Source of the DNA: Pedobacter hiemivivus
GTDB taxonomy: Bacteria; Bacteroidota; Bacteroidia; Sphingobacteriales; Sphingobacteriaceae
Reading direction: 5' to 3'
Length of the DNA stretch: 64,000 bases
Assembly: GCF_004331685.1 (NCBI RefSeq)
Contig: NZ_SJSM01000023.1
Span: 1-64,000, forward strand
In this document: positions 26,740 to 34,362 of the stretch, piece after piece
Layout: each line of letters begins with the position of its first letter
How positions within the stretch are numbered: the stretch's first letter is position 1
Notes under the pieces: generated by a model
Told to the model about the DNA's origin: nothing
Database searches by the model: none
What the model saw: only the letters and a program-made list of their open reading frames with translations
Program-made: the position numbers and the translations under genes

Positions 26740-27612
26740 ATGGGAAACATTGTAGAATTTATAGGGAATACCCCTTTGGTAGAGATCACTAAGTTAAATC
26801 CGAACCCAAATGTGAAGCTATATGCAAAGCTGGAAGGCAACAATCCGGGTGGAAGTGTAAAAGATAGAGCTGCTTTAAATATGATCAGAAGCGCGATGGA
26901 GCGTGGAGAAATTAAAAAGGGAACCCGATTAATCGAAGCAACCAGTGGAAATACTGGTATTGCATTGGCGATGATCGCCGGTATTTATGGTCTCGAGATT
27001 GAATTGGTAATGCCTGCAAGTTCTACCAGAGAACGGACTTTAACAATGGAAGCTTTCGGTGCCAAAGTTACCTTATTAGAATCTATAGAAGTTTGTCGTG
27101 ATTACGCTGAAGAACAGCGGGATAACCATGGGTATTTTTTACTAGATCAATTTGCAAATCCAGATAATTACCTGGCGCATTATAAAACTACAGGTCCAGA
27201 AATATGGCGGGATACACAACAGCAGATCACTCATTTTGTGAGCTCTATGGGGACTACTGGTAGCATCATGGGTAACTCTATGTTTTTAAAAGAACAAAAT
27301 CCTACGATACAGATCGTGGGTTGCCAGCCTACAGAAGAATCTTCAATTCCTGGTATCCGTCGTTGGCCAGCTGCGTACTTACCTAAAATATATGATGCAA
27401 GCAGAGTAGATCGTGTTATGGATGTTTCGCAACAGGTGGCAACGGAGAAAGCTCGTGAGTTGGCAAAAGTGGAAGGTATATTTGCTGGAATGAGCAGTGG
27501 CGGGGCTTTAGCCTGTGCTTTAGAACTTTGTGAAGAGCTGGAATCTGGTCTGATTGTGTTCATTGCATGTGATAGAGGCGACAGATATTTGAGCAGCAAT
27601 TTGTTTGGATAG
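26740..27612 (+). CDS. cysM: Cysteine synthase B
   Basis: The 290-residue PLP enzyme makes cysteine from O-acetylserine and sulfide (or thiosulfate in CysM types). The cofactor lysine is Lys41 in NNPGGSVKDRAA, and the substrate loop is EATSGNTGIALAM. The phosphate loop is SSMGTTGSIMG, a one-residue variant of GTTGT. The arginine-containing PGIRRWPAAYLPKIYD favours CysM over CysK. It follows cysE by 2 bases, so the enzyme pair is made together. Confidence 0.92.
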   Translation: MGNIVEFIGNTPLVEITKLNPNPNVKLYAKLEGNNPGGSVKDRAALNMIRSAMERGEIKKGTRLIEATSGNTGIALAMIAGIYGLEIELVMPASSTRERTLTMEAFGAKVTLLESIEVCRDYAEEQRDNHGYFLLDQFANPDNYLAHYKTTGPEIWRDTQQQITHFVSSMGTTGSIMGNSMFLKEQNPTIQIVGCQPTEESSIPGIRRWPAAYLPKIYDASRVDRVMDVSQQVATEKARELAKVEGIFAGMSSGGALACALELCEELESGLIVFIACDRGDRYLSSNLFG

Positions 27613-27631
27613 CCTGAATGTGCTATTTTTG
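27604..27631 (+). promoter_or_regulatory. Promoter before the EnvC-like gene, inside the cysM end
   Basis: TTTG (27604-27607) and TATTTTTG (27624-27631) match both consensus elements at 16-base spacing. The -7 element ends 8 bases before the ATG at 27640, so the transcript would have almost no leader. Confidence 0.45.
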
Positions 27632-27639
27632 ATTACACA

Positions 27640-28893
27640 ATGAAGCTACAGAGATTATTTTTATTATTCCTTTTTATATCCGTTGCCACTGCCAGTTTTG
27701 CCCAAACCAGTTCTGAACTGAAGCGGAACAAGGAGGCTATCCAGCGTGAAATTGATTTGCTACAGCGAAATCTTAATCAGACTTCGAGTAGCAAGCGGTT
27801 GACTATGGGGCAGATCAGGGCCATCAACAGCAAGATTAGGCTGATGCAGAATAAAATTGCTGTTATCAACTCTGAAGTGAAGAATCTGGACAATCAAATC
27901 CACGAAAACACTAATGAGGTACATACTTTAAAAAGCCAACTGGGGCAGTTAAAGAATGAATACGCCGGAATGGTACGTTTTGCGCAGAGAAACAAGAATG
28001 CATACGATAAAATGATGTTTATTTTCGCTTCTGAGAGCTTTAATCAAGCTTATAAGCGGATTAAGTATTTCCAGCAATTTGGTCAATACCGTAAAAAACA
28101 AGCCGACTACATACAGGGAACTCAGAAGAAAATTGAGTATAAGATTGTGGTATTGGATAAGAATCTAAAAGCGAAGAGTAATTTGCTGACAGAGCAAGAA
28201 CATGAAAAAGTAAAGCTCGGCAAGAATAAAACTGAACAAGCCCAGATGCTGAATCAATTCAGTAGACAGGAAAAGCAGTTTAGACAAGATATTGCTGTGC
28301 AGAAACGCAAGCAGGCAGAAATTGACCGCGCAATTAGAAATGCGATTCAACGTGAGATAGAATTGGCTCGTAAAAAAGCAGAAGAGGAAGAGCGTTTGGC
28401 TGCGCAGAAGGCGATTGCAGAAGGCAGACCTGTACCGGTGACCAAAGAAAAAACTACTAGTAATTATTTAACGGCTTCGCCAGAGTCGGCCAAGCTCTCT
28501 GCGGGCTTCGAAAATAATAGGGGTCGTTTACCTTGGCCTGTGGGTCAGTATTCGATTGTAGAGCGTTTTGGTAACCATACGGAAGGACAAGCACATTACA
28601 CCAATGATGGGATTAATATTCTTACAGAGCAAGGAGCAGCCGTTAAAGCTGTATTTGAGGGGGATGTATTGTTTGTAAGGGAGCTGTATGGCACTTATAT
28701 CGTGGCCATACGTCATGGTGATTATTTTACCATCTATCAAAACTTAAAAACTGTTAATGTTGCTAAAGGTAATAAAGTGGAAACGAAACAAACATTAGGG
28801 ATTGTTGCTTCGAAGGAAGATGGGCCAATATTGCATTTTGAAATTATGAGGGGCCAAACGAAATTGAATCCTGAAGCCTGGATCGCAAAATAG
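27640..28893 (+). CDS. EnvC-like murein hydrolase activator (degenerate M23)
   Basis: The 417-residue periplasmic protein has a signal peptide (1-21, ending ASFAQ) and a long coiled coil (about 22-260). A C-terminal LytM/M23 domain runs about 295-415. The normal zinc ligands HxxxD and HxH are only partly present: HYTNDGINI replaces HxGxD, although RHGDYFTIYQNL and ILHFEI remain. Such degenerate LytM domains activate amidases rather than cutting peptidoglycan themselves, as in E. coli EnvC with AmiA/B. The likely role is cell separation. Confidence 0.85.
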   Translation: MKLQRLFLLFLFISVATASFAQTSSELKRNKEAIQREIDLLQRNLNQTSSSKRLTMGQIRAINSKIRLMQNKIAVINSEVKNLDNQIHENTNEVHTLKSQLGQLKNEYAGMVRFAQRNKNAYDKMMFIFASESFNQAYKRIKYFQQFGQYRKKQADYIQGTQKKIEYKIVVLDKNLKAKSNLLTEQEHEKVKLGKNKTEQAQMLNQFSRQEKQFRQDIAVQKRKQAEIDRAIRNAIQREIELARKKAEEEERLAAQKAIAEGRPVPVTKEKTTSNYLTASPESAKLSAGFENNRGRLPWPVGQYSIVERFGNHTEGQAHYTNDGINILTEQGAAVKAVFEGDVLFVRELYGTYIVAIRHGDYFTIYQNLKTVNVAKGNKVETKQTLGIVASKEDGPILHFEIMRGQTKLNPEAWIAK

Positions 28894-28905
28894 GAGGAAA
28901 AGCCT

Positions 28906-28913
28906 TACCTTCG
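28906..28913 (+). promoter_or_regulatory. -7-like element TACCTTCG before truC
   Basis: It has the same octamer as before dgt and ends 14 bases before the truC ATG, so the expected leader is about 9 bases. Confidence 0.35.
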
Positions 28914-28927
28914 TGGCAAAAAAATAA

Positions 28928-29605
28928 ATGCTTGAAATTGTATACCAGGACGACCATTTAATTGCGATCAATAAACCTCATGGATTGCTTGTACACCGGT
29001 CATCAATTGCCAGTGATGCCAAAGAATTTGCCTTACAGCTATTAAGAGACCAGGTTGGCCGACACGTTAGCCCGGTACATAGACTAGATAGAAAAACAGG
29101 AGGCTTACTTTTGTTTGCCTTCGATAAAGATGTAGAGATCGCCATGCATCAACAATTTAAAAATGGGGAGGTGATCAAGAAGTACCTGGCCATACTCCGT
29201 GGCTATGCCCCAGATCAATTAGATATCGATTATCCGCTTGTTAAAGAGAACGGCGCAATCCAGGAAGCCTTTACCTCATTTGTTACTTTAAAACGTGCCG
29301 AAATTGATGTGGCCTTGGGAAAACACCCAACTTCCCGCTATTCTCTGGTAGAGGCAACACCTACTACAGGTCGTATGCACCAGTTGCGTAAACATTTTGC
29401 GCATATCTTTTACCCTATTATAGGAGATAGGAAGCATGGTTGTAATAAACAGAATAAGTTTTTTAAAGAGCAATGGGAGATGACCACCATGTTACTCCAT
29501 GCTTCTGAGTTGAGCTTTAAACATCCGGTAAGCGGACTGCAAATTGATTTGAAAGCTCCGGTTCAATCCGAGTTTTTAAGGATGATGGAGCTGATGAAAT
29601 GGTGA
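28928..29605 (+). CDS. truC: tRNA pseudouridine synthase C
   Basis: The 225-residue RluA-family enzyme is expected to modify U65 of tRNA. The catalytic Asp54 lies in HRLDRKTGGLLLFA. Family segments VYQDDHLIAINKPHGLLVH at the start and TGRMHQLRKHFAHI with GDRKHG later are as in TruC, and the length matches the E. coli enzyme in its core. No S4 domain is present, which also fits TruC rather than RluC/D. It has its own putative promoter 35 bases after the EnvC-like gene. Confidence 0.85.
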   Translation: MLEIVYQDDHLIAINKPHGLLVHRSSIASDAKEFALQLLRDQVGRHVSPVHRLDRKTGGLLLFAFDKDVEIAMHQQFKNGEVIKKYLAILRGYAPDQLDIDYPLVKENGAIQEAFTSFVTLKRAEIDVALGKHPTSRYSLVEATPTTGRMHQLRKHFAHIFYPIIGDRKHGCNKQNKFFKEQWEMTTMLLHASELSFKHPVSGLQIDLKAPVQSEFLRMMELMKW

Positions 29606-29608
29606 AAG

Positions 29609-29636
29609 TTTTGCACACTCTTCGGAGTTATCAACA
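29609..29636 (+). promoter_or_regulatory. DnaA-box-like pair upstream of dnaA
   Basis: TTTTGCACA (29609-29617) fits the relaxed DnaA box TTWTNCACA, and TTATCAACA (29628-29636) differs from it at one position. They lie about 165-195 bases before the dnaA ATG. This could allow DnaA autoregulation. Two boxes alone are not enough to call an origin. The remaining gap 29637-29801 is AT-rich. Confidence 0.3.
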
Positions 29637-29801
29637 GGAGGTTTGTTGGGAGTGATTTCTATTCTTTTGCAGTAGAGCGAGTTATAAAAAAGGTCAGATT
29701 TTATAACTTAATGTTAGTAAAATTTATCATCTTCGCACTCCCAAAACGACTGGTCTTTCCATCGTTTTATTATTATAAACCACAAAATATTAAAGAAAAA
29801 T

Positions 29802-31235
29802 ATGCAATACACTTGTACACAAGTATGGAATAACTGTCTTCAAATTATAAAGGATAATATCCCGGCCCAGAGCTTCAAAACCTGGTTCGAACCGATATCA
29901 GCCCTTAAGCTGGAAGATAGGGTTTTAACTGTACAGGTACCTAGTTTGTTCTTCTACGAATGGTTAGAAGAGCATTATGTAGGCTTGCTGCGAAAAACTG
30001 TAAAACAACAACTCGGCGATGAAGGTAGGTTAGAGTATAATATCGTTGTAGATAAGTCGACAACAAATGGTGCTTTGCCCTACACAACCAACATGCCGTC
30101 AAATGGTAACGGATCTACCAACAGGAAGCAGTCAATGCCGGTTCCTGTAAACATCAATAGGGACATCAAAAATCCTTTTGTAATTCCGGGATTGAAGAAG
30201 ATGAATGTAGACCCTCAGTTGAACGCAAGTTATACTTTTGAGGCCTATGTAGAGGGAGACTGTAATCGTCTGGCACGTTCGGCCGGACACGCTGTAGCAG
30301 CAAAGCCAGGTGCTACATCATTTAACCCGCTGATGATCTACGGAGCATCAGGTTTAGGTAAAACTCACTTGGTTCAGGCCATCGGTAATGAGATCAGAAG
30401 AAGCTTACCAGACAAGTTGGTAATTTATGTGTCTTGTGAGAAGTTCTGCCAGCAGTTTGTAGAATCATTGAAAAACAACACGATCAATGATTTTGTGAAC
30501 TTCTACCAGGCAATGGATGTAATCATCATGGATGATGTACACAACTTTGCAGGAAAAGAAAAGACACAAGATATCTTCTTCCACATTTTTAACCATTTAC
30601 ACCAGTCAGGAAAGCAGATCATCATTACTTCTGATAAAGCACCTAAAGATTTATCAGGATTGGAAGAACGTCTTTTAAGTCGTTTCAAATGGGGCCTTTC
30701 AGCTGATCTACAGGTACCAGAATTAGAGACAAGGATCGCTATTCTGAGAAAGAAAATGTATGCTGATGGTATTGATTTACCAGATGAGGTTGTAGAATAC
30801 GTTGCACATAACATTGACAACAACGTACGTGAGCTAGAAGGAGCGATGGTATCTTTATTGGCACAATCGACCATGAACAAGAAAGAGATAGATTTGCAAT
30901 TGGCTAAATCTATGCTTAAAAACTTCATCAAGAACACGACTAAAGAGGTTTCTATGGATTACATCCAGAAATTGGTTTGTGACTACTTTGAAGTACCTGT
31001 CCACTTGCTTAAAGCGCCTACTCGTAAACGTGAGGTTGTACAGGCTCGTCAGATCTCCATGTACCTTGCTAAAGGAATGACTAAAAGTTCACTAAAAACT
31101 ATCGGTGCATTTTTTGGAGGAAGAGATCACTCGACTGTAATTTATGCTTGCCAGACTGTAGAGGATTTAATCCAGACAGACAAGAAATTTAGGGCTTACG
31201 TAAACGATATTGAAAAGAAACTAAAGATGAGCTAA
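29802..31235 (+). CDS. dnaA: Chromosomal replication initiator protein DnaA
   Basis: The 477-residue initiator has domain I (about 1-80), a short low-complexity linker (85-125), the AAA+ domain and the DNA-binding domain IV. Walker A is GASGLGKTHL (Lys187), Walker B is VIIMDDVHNF, and the arginine-rich sensor region includes LLSRFKWGLSADLQ. The domain IV signature is FFGGRDHSTVIYA after ARQISMYLAK. It binds DnaA boxes and opens oriC. No dnaN or recF follows; the next element is tRNA-Glu. The stop codon sits in a hairpin loop (31221-31248). Confidence 0.97.
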   Translation: MQYTCTQVWNNCLQIIKDNIPAQSFKTWFEPISALKLEDRVLTVQVPSLFFYEWLEEHYVGLLRKTVKQQLGDEGRLEYNIVVDKSTTNGALPYTTNMPSNGNGSTNRKQSMPVPVNINRDIKNPFVIPGLKKMNVDPQLNASYTFEAYVEGDCNRLARSAGHAVAAKPGATSFNPLMIYGASGLGKTHLVQAIGNEIRRSLPDKLVIYVSCEKFCQQFVESLKNNTINDFVNFYQAMDVIIMDDVHNFAGKEKTQDIFFHIFNHLHQSGKQIIITSDKAPKDLSGLEERLLSRFKWGLSADLQVPELETRIAILRKKMYADGIDLPDEVVEYVAHNIDNNVRELEGAMVSLLAQSTMNKKEIDLQLAKSMLKNFIKNTTKEVSMDYIQKLVCDYFEVPVHLLKAPTRKREVVQARQISMYLAKGMTKSSLKTIGAFFGGRDHSTVIYACQTVEDLIQTDKKFRAYVNDIEKKLKMS

Positions 31236-31248
31236 GGCTCATCTTTAG
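31221..31248 (+). terminator. Perfect hairpin around the dnaA stop codon
   Basis: CTAAAGATGAGC (31221-31232) pairs with GCTCATCTTTAG (31237-31248): twelve perfect pairs around a four-base loop TAAG that contains the stop codon. No T tract follows directly, so termination may be inefficient; a 3'-end stabilising role is also possible. Confidence 0.6.
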
Positions 31249-31317
31249 CCTAAGTGCAAGATGATCAGAATGATCGGAGAAGGTGGTAAGATTTTAGGGA
31301 AAAACTTTCAAAAAAAG

Positions 31318-31348
31318 TTTGGATGATTAGCTGAGAATACTACCTTTG
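31318..31348 (+). promoter_or_regulatory. Promoter of tRNA-Glu
   Basis: TTTG (31318-31321), then exactly 19 bases, then TACCTTTG (31341-31348) give a full match to the Bacteroidota consensus. It starts about 7 bases downstream, roughly 15 bases before the mature tRNA. Confidence 0.75.
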
Positions 31349-31369
31349 CAGCGCTGAAAGGCAGAAAAT

Positions 31370-31441
31370 GGCCCGCTCGTCTACCGGTTAGGACGCCAGA
31401 TTTTCATTCTGGAAATAGGGGTTCGATTCCCCTGCGGGCTA
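31370..31441 (+). tRNA. tRNA-Glu (UUC anticodon)
   Basis: The acceptor stem GGCCCGC/GCGGGCT has one G-U pair, the anticodon arm is CCAGA/TCTGG around loop TTTTCAT with anticodon TTC, and the T arm is AGGGG/CCCCT around TTCGATT. The D arm contains GTTAGGAC. The discriminator is A and the terminal CCA is not encoded (ACA follows). Length is 72 bases. Confidence 0.95.
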
Positions 31442-31480
31442 CAATAATAAATGCTAAAAATATAGCTGTCTAAACAATTA

Positions 31481-31506
31481 AAACCCATCTTTATGATGGG
31501 TTTTGT
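31481..31506 (+). terminator. Intrinsic terminator after tRNA-Glu
   Basis: AAACCCATC (31481-31489) pairs with GATGGGTTT (31495-31503) around a five-base loop, with a T-rich end. The following 31507-31639 stretch holds no recognisable element except the probable promoter region of the next gene. Confidence 0.7.
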
Positions 31507-31639
31507 GTTGGCTTAGCAACCGATTTTCCCTATGTATCGAATACGGATGGCTTCTTAGGCTCTCCATCAACTATGCCTCGCAAACTAGCCAACGACGAAT
31601 AATATAGATAGTAGAGTTTTATTATCGTAAATTTGTCTT

Positions 31640-32674
31640 ATGTCTGGCGAAAAAACTTCCGGGAAAAAATCAAAGATCAAACATATCGTTGTTATTGGTG
31701 CTTCTGCCGGCGGGCTGAAAGCCTTGTCCGGGTTAGTCAGTCAGCTACCGCTGGATTTCCCTGCACCATTGTTGATCGTACAGCATATTTCCGCTGACGC
31801 CAGCGGTGACGTACTTTTGAATTCGTTGAAGCAGCATGGAAGACTTCCGTGCCAGCATGCACGAAGCGGTGACAGCATCAAACCGGGCAATATTTACCTT
31901 GCTCCTTCTGACCATCATATGTTGGTCGATAAAGGCGACCGTTTGTTAATAACAAAGGGTGCCGCCGAAAACCGTTCCCGGCCAGGCATTGATCCGCTTT
32001 TCCGTTCGGCCGCAATCCATTACAGGAACAAAACAATCGGAATTATCCTTACCGGCTATCTTGATGATGGTACATCAGGTCTGAGTGCTGTACAAAGATG
32101 CGGTGGGATAACAATAGTACAGGACCCTAAGGATGCAGAGTATCCCGATATGCCTGAGAATGCCCTGAATCAGATGAAGGTAGATTATTGCATTCCATTG
32201 GCCGAAATAGGAAGCATACTCGTACGTCTAGCCTCAACAAAGACCGGTGGAAATTTCCCCGTTCCCCAAGACCTGCTTATCGAGGGAAAAATTGCGGAAA
32301 GGGTGGTCAGTGACCTGAACGCCGTAAATACTTTAGGTGACCAGGTACCGTTTAACTGTCCTGGCTGTGGTGGTGTTTTGTGGCAAATAGAAACAAAAGG
32401 CTCAAAACTAAGGTTCCGTTGCCATGTTGGCCATGCGTATACAGCGGCTTCGCTGCTTGCAGAACAAACCAGTAAGATTGAGGAAACCATGTGGACCGCT
32501 TTGCGCATGTTTGAGGAAAAAAGGAACCTGCTGACTACGATGGCTAAAAGCCAGACAGGGGCACCTGCAAAGATGTCAAAGGAACGGACCACCCTGATGC
32601 AAGTGCACATTGAAAGGATTAGGACAGTCTTGCTGGCCGACGACAAGGCGACACGAAGTGATACACCTAAATAA
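31640..32674 (+). CDS. Stand-alone CheB-type methylesterase
   Basis: The 344-residue protein has the CheB methylesterase domain (about 15-195) but no receiver domain. The catalytic triad is visible: Ser22 in VIGASAGGLKAL, His49 in IVQHIS and Asp142/143 in TGYLDDGTSG. Residues 230-285 hold a cysteine/histidine cluster (CPGCGG ... FRCHVGHAYTA) that could bind a metal, as in many lone CheB proteins of Bacteroidota. A helical tail follows. No chemotaxis receptor or cheR is near, so its target is unclear; it may act in sensory adaptation of another system. Confidence 0.8.
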   Translation: MSGEKTSGKKSKIKHIVVIGASAGGLKALSGLVSQLPLDFPAPLLIVQHISADASGDVLLNSLKQHGRLPCQHARSGDSIKPGNIYLAPSDHHMLVDKGDRLLITKGAAENRSRPGIDPLFRSAAIHYRNKTIGIILTGYLDDGTSGLSAVQRCGGITIVQDPKDAEYPDMPENALNQMKVDYCIPLAEIGSILVRLASTKTGGNFPVPQDLLIEGKIAERVVSDLNAVNTLGDQVPFNCPGCGGVLWQIETKGSKLRFRCHVGHAYTAASLLAEQTSKIEETMWTALRMFEEKRNLLTTMAKSQTGAPAKMSKERTTLMQVHIERIRTVLLADDKATRSDTPK

Positions 32675-32775
32675 AATTTTGATAAGTGCAATCAATTATT
32701 AGTTATTGTATTAATAATACCCATTTATGTAATGATCTGAAAGTATATGAAAAATAAATTAACAAATTTTCCTAT

Positions 32776-33153
32776 TCAAGACTGCTTCCGCATGCTTTGT
32801 TTAATTTTTTCCCTGTGTTGTTCACCCCAGGCACTAAGTTCAGTCAACACATTTTTTTAAGTCAGGCTATAACTGGTTGCTTCGTAAACAATACTTACCG
32901 GTTGGGTAGGATACACGTTACGTTTGATAAAGTCATTCAATTCTAAATCTTTTAATTCTTTAGCTAAGACCTTGGAGGATATCCCAGTGACTTCATTCTG
33001 AATCTCATTGAAACGCTGGGACGATTGTACAAGGGAAAGGATCAAAGCCAACTTCCATTTCCCATTAAGCACGTATAATGCATCAAGAATGTTTTTAAGC
33101 GATCCTTCGCATTCTGCCTTGCATGGTAATGGCTGATTTTTAATGATTTTCAT
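32776..33153 (-). pseudogene. HxlR family regulator with premature stop
   Basis: It is a winged-helix HxlR regulator. The intact part reads through NGKWKLALILSL, RFNEIQNEVTGISSKVLAKE and YEATSYSLT, then meets TAA at 32859-32857. The same frame continues for 26 more codons (KNVLTELSAWGEQHREKIKQ...) to TGA at 32776, exactly the usual HxlR C-terminal helix. A TTA to TAA change explains it. The start at 33153 is preferred because the -7 element TATCTTTG (33166-33159) lies just upstream; an earlier in-frame ATG at 33171 is upstream of that element. The truncated product could keep some activity. Confidence 0.75.
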
Positions 33154-33158
33154 AACAG

Positions 33159-33166
33159 CAAAGATA
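33159..33166 (-). promoter_or_regulatory. -7 element of the HxlR gene
   Basis: On the minus strand TATCTTTG matches TAnnTTTG exactly, ending 6 bases before the ATG at 33153. The mRNA would be nearly leaderless. Confidence 0.5.
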
Positions 33167-33171
33167 GTCAC

Positions 33172-33203
33172 TTACCCCGATGTAAGCGCTTACCTTTGGG
33201 TAA
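33172..33203. promoter_or_regulatory. Nested palindromic operator between hxlR and azoreductase genes
   Basis: Outer arms TTACCC and GGGTAA (33172-33177 and 33198-33203) flank a perfect 12-base palindrome GTAAGCGCTTAC (33182-33193) with symmetric 4-base spacers. This is the kind of site bound by dimeric HxlR regulators. It overlaps the -33 region of the hxlR promoter and lies just upstream of the azoreductase promoter, so one site could repress both genes. Confidence 0.7.
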
Positions 33204-33231
33204 CGACTAACTTTTTATCACCTGGTAGCCC

Positions 33232-33239
33232 TAGTTTTG
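33232..33239 (+). promoter_or_regulatory. -7 element of the azoreductase gene
   Basis: TAGTTTTG matches TAnnTTTG exactly and ends 25 bases before the ATG at 33265. The operator at 33172-33203 ends 28 bases upstream. Confidence 0.5.
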
Positions 33240-33264
33240 CTCTTGATAACTAATCAATAAATTT

Positions 33265-33868
33265 ATGAAACATATCCTTCATTTAAAATCAAGTATACAA
33301 GGTGCAACATCGTACAGCATTAAACTAGGTCATGCCATCATCGGGGAAATTCAGGAAAAGTATCCAGGTAGCACAGTTGAGGAATTAAATCTGGTCGATA
33401 TTGAAATACCACATCTTAAACCTGAAGTCCTTCATGCATTCTTATATTCCCAGCGATCAGCTGACTGAAGCGGAAAGGGAATCTATCCGACTTTCTGATC
33501 GTTTAGTTAAACAATTATTCGCTGCAGACATCATCGTAATTGGGGCACCACTGATTAACTTTACTATTCATTCGGCACTAAAGGCATGGATTGATCATAT
33601 TACGAGGGCAGGAATAACTTTTGGGTATGGTGAAAACGGCCCTATAGGAAAGGTTACCGGAAAAAAAGTTTATGTAGCCATGTCATCCGGAGGAGTTTAT
33701 TCAGAAGGACCCGGGAAAGCCAACGACTTTGTTGCACCTTATTTAAAAGCTTTTCTTGGGTTTTTAGGTATGACAGATCTTACGGTATTTCGTGCTGAGG
33801 GACTAAAAGTGCCGGGAATTAAAGATTACGCTTTTGACAAAGCAATTAAAAGTATAAAGATTCATTAA
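33265..33868 (+). pseudogene. FMN-dependent NADH-azoreductase (AzoR-like), frameshifted
   Basis: The flavodoxin-fold azoreductase is split by one frameshift. The first frame (33265-33468) gives MKHILHLKSSIQGATSYSIK through LKPEVLHAF and then goes wrong. The second frame continues as IPSDQLTEAERESIRLSDRL, then IVIGAPLINFTIHSALKAWID, VAMSSGGVYSEG and ends at 33868. One extra T near 33442-33446 restores the family sequence. Both halves together give the usual length of about 200 residues. AzoR enzymes reduce quinones and azo compounds, and HxlR-type regulators often control them. Confidence 0.8.
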
Positions 33869-33871
33869 AAT

Positions 33872-33904
33872 AAAATCCCGCTTTACGAAAGTAGAGCGGG
33901 ATTT
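33872..33904. terminator. Bidirectional terminator
   Basis: AAAATCCCGCTTTAC pairs with GTAGAGCGGGATTT around GAAA, with one mismatch, and T/A-rich flanks on both sides. It serves the azoreductase remnant and the convergent small gene at 33911. Confidence 0.7.
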
Positions 33905-33910
33905 ATACTT

Positions 33911-34141
33911 TTATATGAAGTTTACCTCAAAGGCGCCATAACTCAGCATTTCTGCATTGTGCGAAACGAAGAGCTTCAAATCTAACCTTTCGATCAGATC
34001 TTTAGCTTGGGTAATGTTTCGGTGCATGTCGTTGATTCCCCTGATCTCAATGCCTTTTGTCATCATTTTAAATTTGCTTGGCTCGAATTTTTCAATGAAT
34101 TTTTGCAGATCTGTGCTGACCTTTAATTGTGTTTTTTCCAT
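33911..34141 (-). CDS. Small hypothetical protein
   Basis: The start at 34141 gives a 76-residue protein beginning MEKTQLKVSTDLQKFIEKFE; an in-frame ATG at 34159 would add six residues. The sequence alternates short strands and charged helices (GIEIRGINDMHRN, AKDLIERLDLKLFVSHNAEM). It has no recognised family, no membrane segment and no Cys. Its 3' end faces the bidirectional terminator. The gap 34160-34362 holds only the next terminator hairpin and AT-rich DNA. Confidence 0.5.
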   Translation of the reverse strand: MEKTQLKVSTDLQKFIEKFEPSKFKMMTKGIEIRGINDMHRNITQAKDLIERLDLKLFVSHNAEMLSYGAFEVNFI

Positions 34142-34326
34142 GTTAATATAGTCTTGCAATTTGATGCAAAATAAATCATACTGTTTTAACTTACTGGTAG
34201 CTCTATGTTATGGTTTGATTATCCTTAACAGTTCACGATGATTTAACACGGGTTTAATAAAGCATCTTTAAATTTGTCATATAAATATTTGGTTAGTATT
34301 TATAAGTTTAGGTTTAGTTGATAATA

Positions 34327-34355
34327 AAGGGTTCTGGCTGGTTACCGGAACCCTT
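34327..34355. terminator. Terminator hairpin between small convergent regions
   Basis: AAGGGTTC (34327-34334) pairs with GGAACCCTT (34347-34355), followed on the plus strand by CTCTTTTTT. It lies just past the stop of the minus-strand SnoaL-like gene, for which it could act in reverse with its T-rich tail. Confidence 0.6.
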
Positions 34356-34362
34356 CTCTTTT

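Noticed and set aside
27231..27599. Antisense frame inside cysM
   Set aside because: Shadow of a well-conserved gene, no start signals of its own.
29605..29801. Chromosomal origin of replication
   Set aside because: Only one good and one imperfect DnaA-like box; no box cluster, no unwinding element that stands out from the general AT-richness.
30503..30937. Long antisense frame inside dnaA
   Set aside because: Composition (Ser/Leu/Lys from reverse-complemented coding) is typical of a shadow frame; no promoter or homology.
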